Below are positions 54,820 through 64,000 of a stretch of DNA of 64,000 nucleotides, in pieces. The position numbers were made by a program, and so were the translations under genes. A model generated the notes under the pieces. That model was not told the origin of the DNA, did not search any database, and worked only from the letters and a program-made list of their open reading frames with translations. This DNA comes from Bradyrhizobium arachidis (GTDB lineage Bacteria; Pseudomonadota; Alphaproteobacteria; Rhizobiales; Xanthobacteraceae): positions 1,612,001 through 1,676,000 of the forward strand of contig NZ_CP030050.1 of the NCBI RefSeq assembly GCF_015291705.1, read 5' to 3'. How positions within the stretch are numbered: the stretch's first letter is position 1; each line of letters opens with the position of its first letter.

Positions 54820-55293
54820 GTGTGTCCCCGTGTCGTTCAGAAAGAAGTCCTACGACAAGCCAACGTGAGGGCGGCCACGTCAAGTTTTGCTAAGCCAGGC
54901 TCCCTATCAGCCCAAGAAGCCAAAACTAGATGCCACCACGGGACTACCTCTACTGTGGATTTTCGAGTCGTTCATCCGCTTGTCGAGAACGCTGGCGATA
55001 TCCTGCTCGAGCACCAGCTTCGAATGGACGGCGAACAGCCGCTGCTCAATCCGCGTCCGGCTAATCCGGAAGCAAGAGCCAGTGCGGCAAAGATGGGATG
55101 CATCGAGGTTGACGCCGACAACATGGTTCTCGACCCGGAGAAGTCAGACAAGTGGGTAAGGAAAAGCGACGGCAAATGGCAGCGAAAAGGCGCTCCTGCG
55201 CGGTATCGTTCCAAAGCTGACGACAGTGAAGGTAGTGATACCGAGATCCCAGCGAGCCGCTCAGCATACGATTATGAGGATGATTTTATGTGA
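54820..55293 (+). CDS. Hypothetical charged protein (uncertain)
   Basis: The 157-residue frame is hydrophilic: the first half is mixed, and the second half (from about 90) is rich in Asp, Lys and Ser (LDPEKSDKWVRKSDGKWQRK, then DDSEGSDTEIPASRS), ending YDYEDDFM. No signal, membrane segment or domain is recognised. A disordered secreted or effector-like protein is possible but unproved. No good ribosome-binding site is seen. Confidence 0.35.
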   Translation: MCPRVVQKEVLRQANVRAATSSFAKPGSLSAQEAKTRCHHGTTSTVDFRVVHPLVENAGDILLEHQLRMDGEQPLLNPRPANPEARASAAKMGCIEVDADNMVLDPEKSDKWVRKSDGKWQRKGAPARYRSKADDSEGSDTEIPASRSAYDYEDDFM

Positions 55294-56205
55294 CCATGGG
55301 ATCACCGGAGATTGGGCCCGATGGAGTAGACTAATCTAGCCTGCTCCGGGCTCCTCTGTGCTTATCGCCTTTTCGGCTGAGAGTTCCTCTGAGTTGGCTC
55401 AGAAGACTGCCCCCAGAGTGCTCCTTGGCCCGGCGGTTGCTGAGTTGTTTGAGCGTTGGAAGTAGGGGGCTGACTGCGCAAGGCAGTACGGCAATGCTCG
55501 CTGCGCCGAGGACCTGCATGGGGTGCCGCCAAAGTGCGCCCGGCCCCCCCAGGGGCCTGGCGTGTTGCGCCGAGCACCTTGGGCGGCTTGGAGGCAGAAG
55601 CCCCCTACAGAGGACGGCCTACGAAGTAGTAAGCGCGTCGCGCCTGCCGTGAGTCGGTCGGCAAGGAAATGCACAGCGAAGCGGCGTTTATGGGCAAGAC
55701 GGCCGGCATACGTCAACGGACATAACGAAGCCGTGAGCGCGCATCGTGCAGAGCTCTTTCACCAGAAAAGGCTCAACACAACACGCGAGGCGGTTGTCCT
55801 GGCGAAGCACCGTTATCATCGTCACTGCAGTCGGGCTGCGAACAGCCAATCTCTTGCTTTACCGAGCGCTCTTGCGCCAGCTCCACTCTGCGGTGAAGTA
55901 TATAGCCTCGATCCAGACGCGTTAAGAAGTGCTTAAGTCGCCGACTGCGTGAGCGTTAAGTTGAACGTTGACCTACAGAATGAGCCGAGCTCACGTGCCC
56001 TTCCGGTCCTCGCGGCGATAAGATTGTTCTGCGCCAAACTAGCCGCCCGGCGATAGTTGGTAAAGCGTGGACAGGACAACAATTCGTCCTCTCGTTCGCT
56101 TTTTAGAGCAACTAGCGTGTTTGACTCCGAAGAGGTTGATCGGTGGCGAGATCGACGCGTGGAGCGTTTAGATCGCACAGCAATTCAAGCCGCATGTTGA
56201 TTGCA
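55294..56205. other. Gene-poor gap
   Basis: About 900 bases with short frames only; an unusually Pro/Gly-rich low-complexity stretch occurs at 55530-55570. Nothing is supported. Confidence 0.5.
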
Positions 56206-56583
56206 TCAGATGCCGCCTCGGCCGTTCAGCGCGGTGTCGAGGCACTCGATTAACGTTTGTCCGGCAAAGGGTTTGGCGAGGAAGCCAATCGCTCCGGCAC
56301 CCAGCGCTGACGCGCGCACGCGGTCGTTGGGGAAAGCGGTAATGAAAATGAATGGTGCGTCGTAACCCCGTGTCCGCATCTCTGCCATCAGCTCCAGGCC
56401 GCTCATAGGCGACATCTGCATATCGGTAATGACACAGGATGTCTCGCCCAATTGCGGGGACCTCAGGAGTTCCTCGGCCGACGCAAATATTTGGGCGATG
56501 TAGCCACGCGATTTCAAAAGATTCTCTGTCGCCGCACGGACTGAGGCGTCGTCGTCAACGACGGAAATCAAAGGCGTGGACAA
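56206..56583 (-). CDS. Stand-alone response-regulator receiver protein, TTG start
   Basis: The 125-residue protein is a single receiver domain: ISVVDDDASVRAATENLL (acidic pair near residue 11), VITDMQMSPMSGLELM (phospho-acceptor Asp54), FIFITAFPND (Thr/Ser) and GFLAKPFAGQTL (Lys). It has no output domain. The TTG at 56581-56583 with GGAGG 7 bases upstream is a better start than the ATG at 56622. It lies 85 bases downstream of nodW, same strand, and may compete for phosphate from NodV or act as a phosphate sink. Confidence 0.8.
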   Translation of the reverse strand: MSTPLISVVDDDASVRAATENLLKSRGYIAQIFASAEELLRSPQLGETSCVITDMQMSPMSGLELMAEMRTRGYDAPFIFITAFPNDRVRASALGAGAIGFLAKPFAGQTLIECLDTALNGRGGI

Positions 56584-56668
56584 GACGAGCCCTCCTGAAG
56601 CGGGAATAGCGGCTGCAAGCATTAGCCACCTTGCGCGAAAAGTGGGCTCGACTGATGAACTTGTAAAA

Positions 56669-57352
56669 TCATACTTGCGTTTGTTCAGGACGATTAGTGC
56701 GAACTCCCAGCGTCTCAGTCATTCTGATCAAGTCGGCCAGCGAGCGTGCACGCATCTTTTTCATTGCGTGTCCCCGGTAGATCTTGACCGTAATCTCGGC
56801 GAGCCCAAGCTCGGCGGCGACCTGCTTGTTCATCAGGCCGGCAGCGACCAGTTTCATCACCGCCTGCTCGCGCGGGCTTAAGGTCTCAAATAAAGACTGC
56901 AGGTTCGCGACCGTCTGCTGAGCCTCCCGCCTTTTGCGATCGCGTTCGGTCGCCGCAACCACGGCATCAAGCAGTTCCTGATCGCGAAACGGTTTGCTGA
57001 GAAAATCGACCGCTCCTTCCTTCATGGCCCTGACAGTCATTGGAATGTCGCCATGGCCGGTAATGAAAATGATCGGAATATGTATGTTCAACCTCGCGAG
57101 CTCGGTCTGGAAGTCAAGGCCGCTCAAGCCTGGCAGCCGGACATCAAGAACTAGGCAGCTAATAATGTCCGGGATTGGGCTCTGCAGCATTTCGCGCGCC
57201 GATCCGAATGCAATGACGCCTAACCCTACCGATTGAAAAAGGTTCGTAAGCGAGCGACGCATGGAGATGTCATCCTCCACGACGAAGACGGTCGCCTTTG
57301 TCGAGGCCTCGGCATTGCTGCCTTCATCTGGCGCGCCAAATCGTGCAGTCAC
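56669..57352 (-). CDS. nodW: NodW, FixJ-type response regulator for nodulation genes
   Basis: The 227-residue protein has a receiver domain ([17 protein letters not shown] with the acidic pair, [16 protein letters not shown] with Asp70, [28 protein letters not shown]) and a LuxR-type HTH (about 155-215: [35 protein letters not shown]). Length and Asp70 agree with Bradyrhizobium NodW, in which that residue is the known phosphorylation site. It overlaps nodV by ATGA (57349-57352). NodW activates nod genes in response to isoflavonoids. Confidence 0.9.
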   Translation of the reverse strand: MTARFGAPDEGSNAEASTKATVFVVEDDISMRRSLTNLFQSVGLGVIAFGSAREMLQSPIPDIISCLVLDVRLPGLSGLDFQTELARLNIHIPIIFITGHGDIPMTVRAMKEGAVDFLSKPFRDQELLDAVVAATERDRKRREAQQTVANLQSLFETLSPREQAVMKLVAAGLMNKQVAAELGLAEITVKIYRGHAMKKMRARSLADLIRMTETLGVRTNRPEQTQV

Positions 57353-60024
57353 GAGACGGCCTCCTTATACAGCGGTAAGGCGAACTGGAACGTCGCACCC
57401 GGTCCATTTTTGTGGACCATCGACAGTCGTCCTCCATGAGCTTCCACAATCGACCGGCAGATTGAAAGACCCATTCCAAGGCCAGTCGATTTGGTGGTGA
57501 AGAAGGGATCCAAGACGCGGTCCGCGTCGTTCTCGGCGATGCCGACGCCACAATCGGTCACGGCAAGGTGGACGTGCCCCACATCGTCCTTCGATGATTG
57601 AACCAGCAGTTCGCGTGTCCTCTCTGTAACTGCATCCATGGCTTCGATTCCGTTCATCACGAGATTGATGATCACCTGTTGTAGCTGAATCCGATCGCCG
57701 AGGATCCTAGGCAGCCCTGCCGTCAACTCGGTTCGTAACGTCACTCGGTGGCTCACCAGCTCTCGTGTTACCAGCGCAATGACGTCCTTAACGACCTCAT
57801 TGATATCGAGCGGCGCCATCTCAATCTCGCCCTTCTTTGCGAGCGCGCGAATACGACGGATCACCTCGCTTGCCCGGATTGCGTCTTCGATGATCCACTC
57901 CACCGAAGAGCGGGCGGCGGAAAGATTAGGCGCTTCCCGGCCCATCCAACCGAGGCACGCATCGGCGTTGCTGATAATAGCGGCGAGTGGCTGGTTTATT
58001 TCGTGGGCGATGGAGGTTGTCAGCTCTCCTAATGTCGTTACACGCGTCACATGCGCAAGCTCCGACTGTGCCCTTCGTAGTTCTTGTTCGGCTTGATCGG
58101 CGCGAATGGTAGCGGTGATGTCAGTGCTGACGCCACGGTAGCCGAGAAAATTGCCCTTTCCATCGAAAAAAGGCTTGCCGCTCGTGCGGACGTAGATCGG
58201 AGAACCTGCCCGATTCACGGTGCGGTAGACGAGATCCCGAAACGGAAGATGGGCCTCCAATGTCGCCCGATGCTGCCGCCACTTCTCGGGTTCCTCTTCG
58301 AGGTCGCACGCAATGTCCCAGCGAAGCAGGCCGATCAATCCTGTCGCCAAAATTCCCGCAGCACTGGTGTGCTCGGATAAGTGAGTGACCTGATGATCCG
58401 GCCCGGTCTCCCAGAGCCAGTCGGAAGCTGTTTCGGCGTAGTCGCGAAAGCGCTGTTCACTTTCGCGCAGCGCGACAAGTGTGTTTTCCAGGCGTTCCCT
58501 AGCTGCGTGTTGCTCGGTCACATCCATATGTGTTCCGATCAGCTCGCTGACGTTGCCATCGCTGCCGACCACCACGTGCGCAACGGAGTGTATGCGTCTT
58601 ATCCCGCCATCCGGTAGAAGGATACGAAAATCATATTCGAACCGCCGCTCCTTGTGTTCAATCGCCTGGCGCTGCACCTCCTGTAGCCGCGGCAAGTCGT
58701 CCGGATGGATGCGCGATCGAATGGTCTCGATCGATATCGGCTCTTGTGGGCTAAAGCCGAACAGACGATCGACCTCGGCGGACCGATATATGAAATCTAG
58801 ACGGTAGACGTCCCAGGACCAGCTGCCCGTGTGACTGAGATGCTGAGCCTCGGCCAGATAGGCCTCGCTGCGGCGCAGCTGCTGTTCTGCTCGCCTCGCC
58901 GCCGTGATATCCGTAGCTGCCCCAACAAACTCGATGTCACCAGAGGCTGTTCTCGTCGCTCGCGCCTGCGCATGGATGTGCTTTACCGAGCCGTCCGGTA
59001 GCAGGAGCCGGTATTCGTGCTCGAAATCGCTCGGGTCTCGCATCGCGCGATCGATAAGTTCTTTAACTGAAGCCCTATCATCTGGATGAGTGCGCTCAAC
59101 GACGAGCTGCGGCCCCGGCGGCACTGTGTCAGGATCTAATTGGAAAATGCGAAATGTTTCCTTTGACCAGAAGGCCTCGCCCGTAGTGGGGTTCCAGCTG
59201 AAGCTGCCTGTGTGACTCAATTCCTGCGCCTGGGCTAAATGTGCTTCGCTCCGCTGCAGGGCAAGTTCGGTCCGCCTTCGCTCCGTGATATCTTCGCAGG
59301 CGATAAGGACAATGGGCTGCTCATCGCCCCAAAGCATGGCTTTGGCGTTTTCACGTACCCACAACACCGAGCCGTCCTTCCTGACTTTCCGGACGTCCCA
59401 AGTGCGCGTTTGTCCGACATCCTCAAGGCACGTCCGAACGCATTCGCGAACGAAAGCGCGATCCTCCTCGAGAAATACGTCCAGCACTGATCGAGCGATC
59501 AGTTCAGCACGAGCATAGCCGAGTTGTGTCGCGCCGAGTGAATTGACGTTGAGGATAGTGCCGGCTTCATCGACCATGAAGTACATGGTGGGATTGTGCT
59601 CGAAGATGGCGCGCCACCGCTTTTCGCGATCCTCCAAATCGGCCGCACTCCGCTGAAGCTTGGCCGCAACGACACGCGCAGCCTCTCTTTCCTGGCGGAG
59701 CTTTCCGATCAGGTGCGCTCCCACAATCGAGGCGATAAAGAATGCAACAACCACCGGCAGATCTTGGGGGTCATCGATACGCAGGCTGAACGCCGGCGGC
59801 GCAAAGTAGTAAGCGAGAGCAGCGATGGCTATGATGCAAAGCGCGGACGACGCAATGAAGCTTCCCATCAACGAAAACAGCAAGACCACTAACAAATAGG
59901 CGAACGCCGTCGCGGCGAAATGGGCGTGAAGGTACAAGCAAGCCAGAGTTACCACGGCCAGCGCTATGCTGCCGAACGTAAGCTGAGGGGCTGAACGTTC
60001 TAAACTGCTGATCGGGCTACGCAT
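57349..60024 (-). CDS. nodV: NodV, multi-PAS sensor histidine kinase
   Basis: I start at [18 protein letters not shown] (ATG at 60022-60024, giving 891 residues, near the known NodV length); an ATG at 60090 adds 22 residues. Order: four N-terminal membrane segments (about 15-105, MASE/KdpD-like), four PAS/PAC units (about 140-250, 265-385, 390-515, 525-640; each with a -DITE/DVTE- end), a HisKA domain with [14 protein letters not shown] (His about 670) and an HATPase domain ([14 protein letters not shown]-box, [20 protein letters not shown]). The kinase phosphorylates NodW. The ligand region is not defined. The gene overlaps nodW. Confidence 0.9.
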   Translation of the reverse strand: MRSPISSLERSAPQLTFGSIALAVVTLACLYLHAHFAATAFAYLLVVLLFSLMGSFIASSALCIIAIAALAYYFAPPAFSLRIDDPQDLPVVVAFFIASIVGAHLIGKLRQEREAARVVAAKLQRSAADLEDREKRWRAIFEHNPTMYFMVDEAGTILNVNSLGATQLGYARAELIARSVLDVFLEEDRAFVRECVRTCLEDVGQTRTWDVRKVRKDGSVLWVRENAKAMLWGDEQPIVLIACEDITERRRTELALQRSEAHLAQAQELSHTGSFSWNPTTGEAFWSKETFRIFQLDPDTVPPGPQLVVERTHPDDRASVKELIDRAMRDPSDFEHEYRLLLPDGSVKHIHAQARATRTASGDIEFVGAATDITAARRAEQQLRRSEAYLAEAQHLSHTGSWSWDVYRLDFIYRSAEVDRLFGFSPQEPISIETIRSRIHPDDLPRLQEVQRQAIEHKERRFEYDFRILLPDGGIRRIHSVAHVVVGSDGNVSELIGTHMDVTEQHAARERLENTLVALRESEQRFRDYAETASDWLWETGPDHQVTHLSEHTSAAGILATGLIGLLRWDIACDLEEEPEKWRQHRATLEAHLPFRDLVYRTVNRAGSPIYVRTSGKPFFDGKGNFLGYRGVSTDITATIRADQAEQELRRAQSELAHVTRVTTLGELTTSIAHEINQPLAAIISNADACLGWMGREAPNLSAARSSVEWIIEDAIRASEVIRRIRALAKKGEIEMAPLDINEVVKDVIALVTRELVSHRVTLRTELTAGLPRILGDRIQLQQVIINLVMNGIEAMDAVTERTRELLVQSSKDDVGHVHLAVTDCGVGIAENDADRVLDPFFTTKSTGLGMGLSICRSIVEAHGGRLSMVHKNGPGATFQFALPLYKEAVS

Positions 60025-61099
60025 TCTGATACCGTCCGGCCTCTTTTCTCCGGCGGGGGAGCTATAACATTTTAGGCAAAAATAGGGCAATACTCAGCAC
60101 CAGCACCCGCTGGTGAGCGGTTCCGCTCGATTGCTTGGTGGTGAACTGAGCACGCGCAGAGAAAAATTGCATTACAGACGTACGTATAGTCGTCCTAAAC
60201 CTTTCAATATGGCGCGGTGACACGCCTGCAATCGATGCTCAGGTGCCTGCTTTCCTCCGTTGCCGATAACTCCGGGCAGGCGCTCGAGGCTGCAGCCGGG
60301 ATAACCAGCCGCAGGAGGACAGCGGCTGCAGTTCAGTCAAGACGTTGAGCCGGAACAATCAGGGGCGCCTGGCCGAACCGGAAAGAACAAAGACAAGCTG
60401 CCGAACCACTCATCTCGCCGGTACGATCGGTCATGCGGAAGAAAACGCAATGGTCATGTGCGGAGATACGAAGGCGAAGTTACGCGACTGCTTTGTATGT
60501 CCTGCGGCCTCACGCCTCGGTGCGGAGGACTTGCCTCCGGGGCGTTGGCCGGAACCGAGCGCGCGCGCAGCGACGCCGAACCGGCCTAGCCGTCTGCGAC
60601 CCGCGACAGCTCTGTCAAGGTGCCATCTAATCCGTGCTGATCACACACCATCTGATCTAATGCGACAGCGCGGACCTTAACAAGGGAGTGAGTCGCGTCG
60701 CAGGATCGCTACCCACGTCGTTGGCCGGACGAGGCAAGCGCAGTGACCGCACACATGCGATTGTGCGCGGAGCAAGAACTAGCTTGTCAGGCCGACCCGT
60801 TCTGTCGCAGTCCTGATATCGGGCGCGGCAAATGTCGCAGAAGCGTTCAGATGGCTGGAAGCTTACGGTGAAAGACGCGCTTGAAAATGACTGGTAAAAA
60901 AGCCCGACTCTTTTGCTCGACGGGAATCTTTTCAGGGCGGCTGGCCCCGGGCGAGGTGGGGCAAGGGCTGCGCACTGGCGATCGCCCGTGAAAGTTCCGG
61001 CTCGTCAAGTCGGCTGTCTCGATTCAAACTACGAGAAATGTCGCTGCGCTTGCATTCAACCCGTCTTTGAATGGCGGCGGTCAGGATCCGGGACCTATC
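60025..61099. other. Gene-poor gap between nodV and dctA
   Basis: About 1 kb, no convincing frames. The promoter for nodV should lie in 60025-60200, where AT-rich sequence (TTTTAGGCAAAAATAGGGCAA near 60070) occurs. Nothing else is supported. Confidence 0.5.
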
Positions 61100-62410
61100 T
61101 CATCGTGTGTCGATAGTGGTGGAAACGTTGGGCTGGTTGAGCCGAGCTTGCAGCGTCGTGTGCTCGAGCTCGTCCTCCCACCAGGATACGAACACGGCGG
61201 CGACGCCATTGCCGGTGATGTTAGTAAGGGCGCGCACCTCGCTCATGAACTTGTCGATCGAAAATACGATTGCCATGCCCGGCACCAGCGCTGGGCTGAC
61301 CACCGACAACGTCGCAGCGAGCGTGATGAAGCCCGCGCCGGTGACGCCGCTTGCTCCCTTCGACGTTAGCATTGCCACGAGCAGGATCGTGAGCTGCTGG
61401 CCAAAGGTGAGATCGACCCCGAGTGCCTGGGCAATGAACAATGTCGCAAGTGTCATATAGATATTGGTGCCGTCGAGGTTGAAGGAGTAGCCAGTTGGCA
61501 CCACCAGGCCGACCACGGGCTTGGAGCAGCCCAGCCGTTCGAGCTTCTCCATTAATTGCGGCAGCGCGCTTTCAGAGGACGATGTGCCGAGCACGATCAA
61601 AATCTCGTCCTTGATATAGAGAATGAACTTGAAGATTGAAAAGCCGACGAGGCGCGCGATCAAACCGAGCACCACCACGACAAACAACGCCGCCGTCGCG
61701 TAAAACAGCGCGATCAGACCGATCAAATTGCCGAGTGCTGCCGGCCCGAACTTGCCGATAGTGAAGGCCATGGCCGCGAAGGCGCCGATCGGAGCCGCTT
61801 TCATGATGATAGCGATCACGCCGAACACCGCGTGCGCGACGTCGTCAATCATGCCTCGCAGTCGCTCCCCGCGGGTTCCTAGCGCCATCAGTGCAAAGCC
61901 GAATAGGATCGCGAACAGGAGAACCTGCAGAACATCGCCGCGGGCGAAGGCGCCGACTACGGTATCCGGAATGATGTTGAGAAAGAAATCGACGGTCTTC
62001 GAGGCTTCCGCCTGCTTGACGTAATTGGCGACCGCCGCCGCGTCCGGCTTGACCGCAAGGCCATGACCGATTTGGACCAGATTGCCCATAAGCAGGCCCA
62101 ATACCAAGGCAAAACTGGAGACGATTTCGAAATAGACCAGCGCCTTGACGCCGACGCGCCCGACTTTCTTCGCATCCTGAATATGCGCAATACCAGATGT
62201 GACGGTGCAGAAAATAATCGGCGCGATCACCATCTTGATGAGCTTGATAAATCCGTCACCGAGCGCCTTGACCCAGTCGTTGGTCGCGACAGAGGGCCAT
62301 AGGCAACCGACCATGGCGCCAATCAAGATCGCGATCAACACCTGCACGTAGAGAATCTTATACCAAGCTTGCGACGCGCGTGCGGGCGCCGCAGTTGCCA
62401 TGGTGGTCAT
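61100..62410 (-). CDS. dctA: C4-dicarboxylate transport protein (DAACS family)
   Basis: I start at [18 protein letters not shown] (ATG at 62408-62410) behind GGAAGGAA; the frame is open to 62455. The 436-residue protein has multiple membrane segments and the family signatures: [19 protein letters not shown] (about 265), [17 protein letters not shown] (about 292) and [20 protein letters not shown] (about 346). It takes up succinate, malate and fumarate with protons or sodium. In bacteroids it feeds nitrogen fixation. The dctBD regulators are not in the window; a sigma-54-like promoter lies 165 bases upstream. Confidence 0.92.
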   Translation of the reverse strand: MTTMATAAPARASQAWYKILYVQVLIAILIGAMVGCLWPSVATNDWVKALGDGFIKLIKMVIAPIIFCTVTSGIAHIQDAKKVGRVGVKALVYFEIVSSFALVLGLLMGNLVQIGHGLAVKPDAAAVANYVKQAEASKTVDFFLNIIPDTVVGAFARGDVLQVLLFAILFGFALMALGTRGERLRGMIDDVAHAVFGVIAIIMKAAPIGAFAAMAFTIGKFGPAALGNLIGLIALFYATAALFVVVVLGLIARLVGFSIFKFILYIKDEILIVLGTSSSESALPQLMEKLERLGCSKPVVGLVVPTGYSFNLDGTNIYMTLATLFIAQALGVDLTFGQQLTILLVAMLTSKGASGVTGAGFITLAATLSVVSPALVPGMAIVFSIDKFMSEVRALTNITGNGVAAVFVSWWEDELEHTTLQARLNQPNVSTTIDTR

Positions 62411-62574
62411 GACGCTTCCTTCCCGAATATACTCGAATGCGAGCCGCCGCGTCATTGAGAGACGACAGCGTCATACGAGACTCATCATTTTAGCCGTGTC
62501 CGATTGAAGACGGTTCCGAGAGCCGGCGCGTCGTTCCAAAGGCAGGCGTTTAGTTGCGTTATCCCTTCTCGTTA
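62411..62574 (-). other. Leader region of dctA
   Basis: About 165 bases between the sigma-54-like promoter and the dctA start; no gene seen. Confidence 0.3.
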
Positions 62575-62590
62575 AGCAAGATATGCACCA
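62575..62590 (-). promoter_or_regulatory. Sigma-54-like promoter for dctA
   Basis: On the minus strand the sequence is TGGTGCATATCTTGCT. The invariant GG and GC elements are 10 bases apart, as in the RpoN consensus TGGCACG-N4-TTGCW; positions 4, 5 and 7 of the -24 box deviate. Rhizobial dctA is known to need RpoN and DctD. I found no TGT-N10-ACA (NifA) site just upstream. Confidence 0.5.
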
Positions 62591-63576
62591 GTTGCTAAAA
62601 GTGCGCCCGATTAAGCAGTCTCGGACAAACCGTCTGTCTCCGGGCGGTATCGGTTTGGGTGCTCGGCCCGCGTTCGCAAGGTCGAAACAAAAAGTCGCAG
62701 CGAGACGCGCAACTTGATCGGCTGAGCGCATTAGCGGAGTCCCGTCTCGGGATAGAAGCCCGAGCGTGATCGATATGCGCCAACTGCTGATGGATGCAAC
62801 AGTAGATGAGATCGGTGAAATTGATAGTTTGGATCGCACTCATCCACGAGATGGAAGCCTTTTAGGAGCTCGATTGCGTGACAATATCTTGAATCGATGC
62901 ACTGCCTTGTCGCTAGCGGCAAAGCTCGTCGTGCACGGGGCATTTGTCTCCAGCCTGCGCTAACGATGCGCATTAGGCAGGTTGGTCGTGATTCCGCCTT
63001 CGCTCTCGGCCCGCGCCTTCTGCCGCGTCGCAGAAGCAGCGTTACGATGATTACTCAGCTAGATCGTTCGCGTTGCTGCCAAGGGGCAGGCCTCCTGGAT
63101 CCGTTTTATTATCGGCCCAACGAGGACGGTGTTTGAGCTACCGACAAACTACCTAGGCATCTCTGGCCGCATCAAATTCTGCCGTTCCGTTGCTTGACCG
63201 TGCCTGTCTGCTCGGCAACAGAGATGCCAGAAATCTGACATAGCGTTAGTTCCGCGCCACGGCGACGTCGACGTCTATGCGAATTTCTCCCATGTCGCGC
63301 ATAGCGCGCCGCGCCGTTTGCACGCGGCACAGGAATTGCTGATTTCAAACGAGGAGGTGCCGCCGTCACCTGGATGGAGGCGGCCCTGTTACAGGAGTTG
63401 TCGATGAGACCTGCGACGCTGCTCTTGCTCGTAGAAACGACGCGCGTAAATGTGGCGGCCGCCATGAAGCGCGGCGCGACTAAAAGGCGACCCGCGCCAC
63501 ATGCCTGGGCGAGCCGGACGTGCAGGCGATCACTGGAACCGTAAGACGACCTGCTTTCACTTTTGGGCTGACGCAC
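62591..63576. other. Gene-poor gap before modB
   Basis: About 1 kb of decayed-looking sequence with short frames. A modA gene would be expected just upstream of modB but is not recognisable; the region directly before modB codes for nothing clear. Confidence 0.5.
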
Positions 63577-64000
63577 ATGGATGTCTTTTCGGCAGAGATT
63601 GCGCAATCTGTTGCGCTCACGATTGAGCTAGCCGCCGTAACGACCGTGATCCTCCTCGTGATTGGTGTGCCCCTCGCTTGGTGGCTAGCGCGCTCAAAGA
63701 CTCTTTTGAGTGAGGCGGTGACGACGATGATTGCCCTGCCGCTGGTGCTACCGCCGACAGCTCTCGGCTTTTGCTTACTCGTGTTGCTCGGCCCAAACGG
63801 GCCGGGTGGCGTTCTCGCCACTTTGTGGGGCGAGCGCACGCTCGCTTTTACCTTCGCAGGAATTGTGATCGGATCGGTCCTCTCGGCGTTGCCGTTGGTG
63901 GTGCAGCCGATCCGTAACGCCTTTGTTGGGATAGGAGATCGCCGCTTGGAAACTACGGGGCGCGTTTCGTCGTTGTATGCCTTCATTACCATCAGGGGGG
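63577..64000 (+). CDS. modB: Molybdate ABC transporter permease, 5' part (runs off window)
   Basis: From the ATG at 63577 (MDVFSAEIAQSVALTIELA) 141 residues are visible with membrane segments and IALPLVLPPTALGFCLLVLL (about residue 50) and IVIGSVLSALPLVVQPIRNAF (about 103), both characteristic of ModB. The last visible residues (IGDRRLETTGRVSSLYAFIT) lie where the EAA loop should start (usually -LEEAARTLGAS-) and look somewhat altered. The downstream modC is outside the window. Molybdate uptake would serve nitrogenase. Confidence 0.82.
   Translation, partial: MDVFSAEIAQSVALTIELAAVTTVILLVIGVPLAWWLARSKTLLSEAVTTMIALPLVLPPTALGFCLLVLLGPNGPGGVLATLWGERTLAFTFAGIVIGSVLSALPLVVQPIRNAFVGIGDRRLETTGRVSSLYAFITIRG

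Overview
The window reads as accessory DNA from a nodulating Bradyrhizobium-type alphaproteobacterium. The high-GC coding style fits, and so do the nodulation genes: a NodV/NodW-type flavonoid-responsive two-component pair, noeL and nolK (GDP-fucose synthesis for Nod factor decoration), nodM, a NolG-like RND pump, dctA and the start of modB. Species cannot be fixed from the sequence alone.

Layout. (1) 1-10.5 kb is a phage/plasmid-like module. It has a truncated DUF2235 hydrolase gene at the left edge, a coupled sigma-like/small protein/ImmA-IrrE protease operon (593-2384), a non-coding hub with five phased direct repeats and two long inverted repeats (2.9-3.2 kb), a leftward cluster of eight small tightly packed genes (3268-6540) with a perfect 9-10-9 operator in front of it, and rightward small genes ending in two metallophosphoesterases (7620-9902). 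(2) 10.5-26.2 kb is chromosomal-type cargo: a scar joining two broken genes, a divergent EamA exporter/LysR pair, a 2621-residue delta-60/Ig/vWD surface or secreted protein, a CadC-like TPR regulator, and a BBE oxidoreductase/MFS operon. (3) 26.6-35.8 kb is the right end of an integrative element: an IS66 remnant, a stand-alone LigD-type ligase, an XRE-ImmA/IrrE gene with a partner gene, an array of palindromes, five small genes and a tyrosine integrase next to a 50-nt 3' piece of an elongator tRNA-Met gene (35716-35765). A large serine recombinase gene ends inside that tRNA piece, so two recombinases of different chemistry share one att-like site. (4) 37.4-64 kb is symbiosis-island-like DNA: long decayed gene-poor stretches between the RND pump, a broken MFS gene, nolK-noeL, nodM, a GH127 arabinofuranosidase, an orphan receiver with nodW-nodV, dctA with a sigma-54-like promoter, and modB.

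How the parts fit. NodV/NodW would sense host isoflavonoids. NodM (glucosamine-6-phosphate) and NoeL/NolK (GDP-L-fucose) supply Nod-factor precursors, and the NolG-like pump may export products. DctA brings in plant dicarboxylates, and ModB would be part of molybdate uptake for nitrogenase. NodZ, NodABC and a clear nod box are not in the window. All family calls come from reading motifs in the translated sequence; no database search was run.
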